From contig NZ_JAJFAW010000010.1 in NCBI RefSeq assembly GCF_020711255.1, positions 103,535-167,534 of the forward strand: a DNA stretch of 64,000 bases. Direction: 5' to 3'. The notes under the pieces are model-generated. The model made no database searches and had not been told where the DNA came from. It saw nothing but the letters and a program-made list of their open reading frames with translations. Positions 60,436 through 64,000 of this stretch are shown one piece after another. The DNA comes from Hymenobacter plasmatis. GTDB lineage: Bacteria > Bacteroidota > Bacteroidia > Cytophagales > Hymenobacteraceae. How positions within the stretch are numbered: position 1 is the stretch's first letter; each line of letters begins with the position of its first letter. The position numbers and the translations under genes were made by a program.

Positions 60436-61218
60436 ATGACCCCAACCCCTACTGTTGACCTTAACTGCGACATGGGCGAGAGCTTCGGCGCCTGGACGCT
60501 GGGCAACGACGCGGCCCTGATGCCCTTCATCACCTCGGCCAACATTGCCTGCGGCTTCCACGCCGGCGACCCGGCCGTGATGAAGCAGACCGTGCGCACG
60601 GCCCTGCACCACGGCGTGGCTTTGGGCGCCCACCCCGGCCTGCCCGATTTGGTCGGTTTTGGCCGGCGCAACCTGGATATTTCGGCTGAGGAAGCGTTTG
60701 ACATGACGGTGTACCAGTTGGGCGCCCTCGCGGCCCTGGCCCGGGCCGAAGGCGGGCAGCTCCACCACCTCAAGCCCCACGGCGCGCTCTACAACATGGC
60801 CGCCACCAACGCCGCCCTGGCCCAGGCCATTGCCGAAGCCGTGTACAAGGTGCAGCCCGAGCTGGTGCTCTACGGCTTGGCCGGCAGCGAGCTAACCAAA
60901 GCCGGCGAGAAGCTCGGCCTGAAAACCGCCCACGAAGTCTTTGCCGACCGCACCTACCAGGCCAACGGCACCCTCACCCCACGCCGACAGCCCGACGCCC
61001 TCATTACCAGCGCCGACGCGGCCATTGCCCAGGTGCTGCGCATGGTGAAGGGCGGCGGGGTGCGCACCCAGCAGGGCACCGACGTGGCCATTCGGGCCGA
61101 TACCGTATGCCTGCACGGCGACGGCGCCCACGCCCTGGAATTTGCGCAGCGCCTGAACAAAGAATTGCGCGCAGCCGGCGTGCAGCTGAAAGCGGCCACC
61201 CCGGCCACCGCCAAATGA
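60436..61218 (+). CDS. pxpA: 5-oxoprolinase subunit PxpA (LamB/YcsF family)
   Basis: A 260-residue subunit of 5-oxoprolinase. The LamB/YcsF family hallmarks are [11 protein letters not shown] at residue ~8, [26 protein letters not shown] and [10 protein letters not shown], followed by [14 protein letters not shown] and [10 protein letters not shown]. The ATG at 60436 begins one short segment before the conserved motif. It overlaps the transporter gene by four bases (ATGA), so translation is coupled. Confidence 0.94.
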   Translation: MTPTPTVDLNCDMGESFGAWTLGNDAALMPFITSANIACGFHAGDPAVMKQTVRTALHHGVALGAHPGLPDLVGFGRRNLDISAEEAFDMTVYQLGALAALARAEGGQLHHLKPHGALYNMAATNAALAQAIAEAVYKVQPELVLYGLAGSELTKAGEKLGLKTAHEVFADRTYQANGTLTPRRQPDALITSADAAIAQVLRMVKGGGVRTQQGTDVAIRADTVCLHGDGAHALEFAQRLNKELRAAGVQLKAATPATAK

Positions 61219-62417
61219 GGCCGCTGCCCAAAGCCCGCTGGTGGGGCGGGGCCAGCCTAGGAGCGGCGTTCCTGATGGCCAATTCGTCCATTGGGCCGGG
61301 CTTCCTGACCCAAACCACGGTGTTTACCCAGCAGCTGCTCACCAGCTTCGGGTTCGTCATTCTGGTGTCGGTAGTGCTTGATATCGGCGCGCAGCTCAAC
61401 ACTTGGCGCATTCTCACGGTGAGTGAGTTGCGGGCCCAGGACTTGGCCAACCGGCTGCTGCCCGGTCTGGGCTACTTCCTGGCGGCTATGGTCATATTGG
61501 GCGGCTTCGCGTTCAACATCGGCAACATTGCCGGCTGCGGGCTGGGGCTGAATGTGCTCACGGGCATGTCGTTCGAGCAGGGCGCGCTCATTAGCTGCGG
61601 GGTGGCGCTGGTGCTGTTTTGGGTGCGCGAAATCGGGAATATGCTCGACGGCTTCACCAAGATTCTCGGCACGGTCAAGATTCTGCTCACGCTGGGCATT
61701 GCCTTCAGCGCGCACCCGCCCTTGCTACAGGCGCTGCACCACACGCTGCTGCCGGTCAAAATCAGCGCGGCGGCCATTGTGACCATTGTGGGCGGCACGG
61801 TGGGCGGCTACATCACGTTTTCGGGCGCGCACCGCTTGCTCGATGCGGGCATCAAGGGCCCGAGCCAGCAGGCGGAAGTCACGCGCAGCGCCGTCAGCGG
61901 CATTGTCATTTCGACCATTATGCGGTTTGTGCTGTTTCTGGCCATCGTGGGCGTGCTCACCCATGGCGCGGTGCTGGCAGCAGAAAACCCGGCGGCCGGT
62001 GTGTTCCGGGCTGCCGCGGGCGAGATAGGCTTCCGCATTTTCGGGGTAATCCTGTGGAGTGCGGCCATCTCCTCGGTGGTGGGCGCGGCTTACACGTCGG
62101 TGTCTTTTTTCAAGACGTTTCACCCGATTTTTGAGCGCTACGAGCGGGTCTGTATCTCGGTGTTTATCATGCTCTCCACGGCCATCTTCGTGCTGGTGGG
62201 CAAGCCTACGCAACTGCTGGTTTTTGCCGGCGCCATCAACGGGCTGATACTGCCAATAGCGCTGGCCATCGTACTGGTAGCGGCCACCAACCGCCGGCTG
62301 ATGGGCGCCTACCACCACCCGAAGTGGATGCTGGCTGCGGGCTGGGTCGTGGTCCTCATCATGGGCGGGCTGAGCGTGCCGGTGCTGGTGGAGCAGATTG
62401 GTGGGTTTCTGCGCTGA
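61215..62417 (+). CDS. NRAMP-fold membrane transporter (YcsG-like), putative 5-oxoproline transporter
   Basis: A 400-residue protein of about 11 membrane helices in the NRAMP family, matching Bacillus YcsG, which is also next to ycsF/kipI/kipA. In metal-transporting NRAMPs, TM1 carries DPGN and TM6 carries MPH, supplying the metal ligands. Here TM1 has SIGPGFLTQ and the TM6 region has [12 protein letters not shown], so the Asp, Asn and Met ligands are missing. Together with the operon position this makes transport of 5-oxoproline or a related compound more likely than of metal ions; this is inference. The ATG at 61215 overlaps the pxpA stop codon. Confidence 0.82.
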   Translation: MRPLPKARWWGGASLGAAFLMANSSIGPGFLTQTTVFTQQLLTSFGFVILVSVVLDIGAQLNTWRILTVSELRAQDLANRLLPGLGYFLAAMVILGGFAFNIGNIAGCGLGLNVLTGMSFEQGALISCGVALVLFWVREIGNMLDGFTKILGTVKILLTLGIAFSAHPPLLQALHHTLLPVKISAAAIVTIVGGTVGGYITFSGAHRLLDAGIKGPSQQAEVTRSAVSGIVISTIMRFVLFLAIVGVLTHGAVLAAENPAAGVFRAAAGEIGFRIFGVILWSAAISSVVGAAYTSVSFFKTFHPIFERYERVCISVFIMLSTAIFVLVGKPTQLLVFAGAINGLILPIALAIVLVAATNRRLMGAYHHPKWMLAAGWVVVLIMGGLSVPVLVEQIGGFLR

Positions 62418-62447
62418 GGTTCCCCAAGTGCGCCGTATACCACCGTT

Positions 62448-64000
62448 ATGTCCGCTGAAATCAACCCCTACCGCCGAGAAACCCTGGTGCAACAGCTCAC
62501 CTCAGTGCCTACCTGGGACCTCATCGTCATTGGCGGCGGGGCCACAGGGCTGGGAGTAGCGCTCGATGGCATCAGCCGCGGCTACAAAACGCTGCTGCTG
62601 GAGCAGGCCGACTTTGCCAAGGGCACGAGTAGCCGCAGCACCAAGCTAGTGCACGGTGGGGTGCGCTACCTGGCTCAGGGAGATATTGGGCTGGTGCGCG
62701 AAGCGCTGCACGAGCGCGGCCTGCTGCTGCAAAACGCGCCGCACCTGTGCCACAACCAAGCATTTGTCATCCCAAATTATAACTGGTGGGGCGGCCCATT
62801 CTACACGCTTGGGCTGAAACTGTACGACCTGCTGGCCGGGCGTTTGAGCCTCGGCGAATCAGTCCACCTCAGCAAAGCTGAAACACTGCGCAGGCTGCCC
62901 AACCTGCGCGCTGCCGGCCTGCGCGGCGGCGTGCTTTATCACGACGGCCAATTCGACGATGCCCGCCTGGCTGTAAACCTGGCCCAGACCTGCATCGACC
63001 ACGGCGGCACGGCCCTCAACTACTGCACGGTGCAGGGCTTCCTCAAAGACGACCAAGGCCGTCTAACTGGCGTACGTGCCACCGACCTTGAAACTGGCAC
63101 TGCCTACGAGCTGCGCGCCAAAAGCGTGGTCAATGCCACTGGCATTTTCGTGGATGAGATGCGGCAACTTGACGAGCCCGGCGCCCGCCCGCTGGTACAG
63201 CCAAGCCAGGGCGTGCACCTGGTGCTGGACCAATCGTTTTTGCCCGGCGATGCTGCCCTGATGATTCCCAGTACCGAAGACGGCCGGGTCCTGTTTGCCG
63301 TGCCGTGGCTGGGCCATGTGGTGATGGGCACCACCGATACGCTCGTACCCACCGCCAGCCTGGAGCCCCAAGCTCAGGAAGCCGAAATCGATTTTCTGCT
63401 GCGCACCGCGGCTCAATATCTCACCCGTGCTCCCACCCGCGCCGACGTGCGTAGCGTCTTCGTCGGCCTGCGTCCGCTGGCGGCTTCAACGGCTGGAAGC
63501 ACTAAAACCAAAGAGATTTCGCGGCGCCACAAAATCGTCACGTCGGCCAGCGGCCTCATCACCATCACCGGCGGCAAGTGGACCACCTACCGCCGCATGG
63601 GCCAGGACACCCTCGACCAGGCCATTGCGATGGGCCAGTTGCCCGCCGCCCCCAGCCGAACCGCGCACCTGCCCATTCACGGCGCCGAAGTGGTTTCCGA
63701 AACTACCGTAACCGATAGTCTGGCCCACTACGGCAGCGACCGATCCAAGCTGCAGCAGCTCATCACCGACACTCCAGCATTGGGCCAAAAGCTGGATGCA
63801 CAGCTGGAATTTTGCCAAGCCGAAGTAGTGTGGGCAGCGCGCTATGAAATGGCCCGCACCGTGGAAGACGTACTGGCTCGGCGCGTACGCCTGCTGTTTC
63901 TGGACGCGGCCGCCGCGCTGCGCGCGGCTCCCACGATAGCCGCCCTGCTGGCGCAGGAATTGGGCCACGACGCGGCGTGGCAGACGCAGCAAGTAGCTCA
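62448..64000 (+). CDS. glpD: Glycerol-3-phosphate dehydrogenase/oxidase, 3' end cut by window
   Basis: The first 517 codons of an FAD-dependent glycerol-3-phosphate dehydrogenase that passes electrons to the quinone pool; the reading frame is open to the window end. The FAD dinucleotide-binding GGGATG is at 29-34, followed by RSTKLVHGGVRYL (typical of GlpD), SVVNATGIFVDEM, FAVPWLGHVVMGTTDT and a C-terminal GGKWTTYRRM. The ATG at 62448 lies 30 bases after the transporter gene, so read-through from the pxp operon is possible, but the function is separate. Confidence 0.93.
   Translation, partial: MSAEINPYRRETLVQQLTSVPTWDLIVIGGGATGLGVALDGISRGYKTLLLEQADFAKGTSSRSTKLVHGGVRYLAQGDIGLVREALHERGLLLQNAPHLCHNQAFVIPNYNWWGGPFYTLGLKLYDLLAGRLSLGESVHLSKAETLRRLPNLRAAGLRGGVLYHDGQFDDARLAVNLAQTCIDHGGTALNYCTVQGFLKDDQGRLTGVRATDLETGTAYELRAKSVVNATGIFVDEMRQLDEPGARPLVQPSQGVHLVLDQSFLPGDAALMIPSTEDGRVLFAVPWLGHVVMGTTDTLVPTASLEPQAQEAEIDFLLRTAAQYLTRAPTRADVRSVFVGLRPLAASTAGSTKTKEISRRHKIVTSASGLITITGGKWTTYRRMGQDTLDQAIAMGQLPAAPSRTAHLPIHGAEVVSETTVTDSLAHYGSDRSKLQQLITDTPALGQKLDAQLEFCQAEVVWAARYEMARTVEDVLARRVRLLFLDAAAALRAAPTIAALLAQELGHDAAWQTQQVA

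Overview
The window is a 64 kb stretch of GC-rich chromosome from a Bacteroidota bacterium, most like Hymenobacter or a close relative (Cytophagales). The evidence is the gliding lipoprotein GldH, C-terminal sorting domains of the type IX secretion system (T9SS), DUF2723 and GWxTD proteins, a RicT-like PSP1 protein, the Bacteroidota -7 promoter element TAnnTTTG before many genes, and a dense set of intergenic inverted repeats typical of these genomes. No rRNA, tRNA, prophage, transposase or CRISPR array was seen. The genus is inferred from style, not from a marker gene.

Layout. 0.4-14.2 kb: a GH43 glycosidase, a secreted Lys/Ser-rich protein, a 2071-residue alpha-2-macroglobulin-like protein, a DinB-fold protein, an M1 metallopeptidase and a large disordered protein. 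14.4-17.3 kb: a cold-shock protein, gldH and a ricT-like gene. 17.7-23.3 kb: a tandem triplication of small lipoprotein metalloproteases (M57 type) and a T9SS-exported subtilisin. 23.5-30.9 kb: a zinc alcohol dehydrogenase, a beta-propeller-like protein, lpxH, a LUD-domain protein, ftsH, rsfS and, divergently, birA. 31.1-37.8 kb: a T9SS cupredoxin, a DUF2723 membrane protein, a GWxTD protein and rlmB. 38-43.2 kb: manC, kdsD, recQ and a bacilliredoxin. 43.4-48.8 kb: a GH43 lipoprotein, a pirin, an M28 peptidase and a DUF1028 protein. 48.8-58.5 kb: a two-gene glycine-betaine-type ABC transporter, a GNAT, a TlpA-like thioredoxin, a PAS histidine kinase with a stand-alone receiver and an M1 aminopeptidase. 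58.6-64 kb: the 5-oxoprolinase operon pxpB-pxpC-pxpA with an NRAMP-fold transporter, then glpD, cut by the window end.

How it fits together. Most of the window is housekeeping plus envelope biology. manC, kdsD and lpxH serve sugar-nucleotide and LPS synthesis; gldH, the T9SS cargo proteins and many secreted peptidases belong to the gliding/secretion lifestyle; ftsH, rsfS, rlmB, recQ and birA are core functions. The pxp operon forms one catabolic unit for 5-oxoproline with a probable dedicated transporter.

Most notable observations: (1) the substrate-binding domain fused to the betaine-type permease is in circularly permuted order; (2) the NRAMP-like transporter in the 5-oxoprolinase operon lacks the metal-binding motifs; (3) several genes have the -7 element only 4-5 nt before the start codon, which predicts leaderless mRNAs; (4) the alpha-2-macroglobulin-like protein carries SusC-plug-like motifs where a bait region would lie; (5) intergenic repeats have contributed a start codon to one gene and apparently an in-frame insert to another. 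No clearly new multi-gene system was found.
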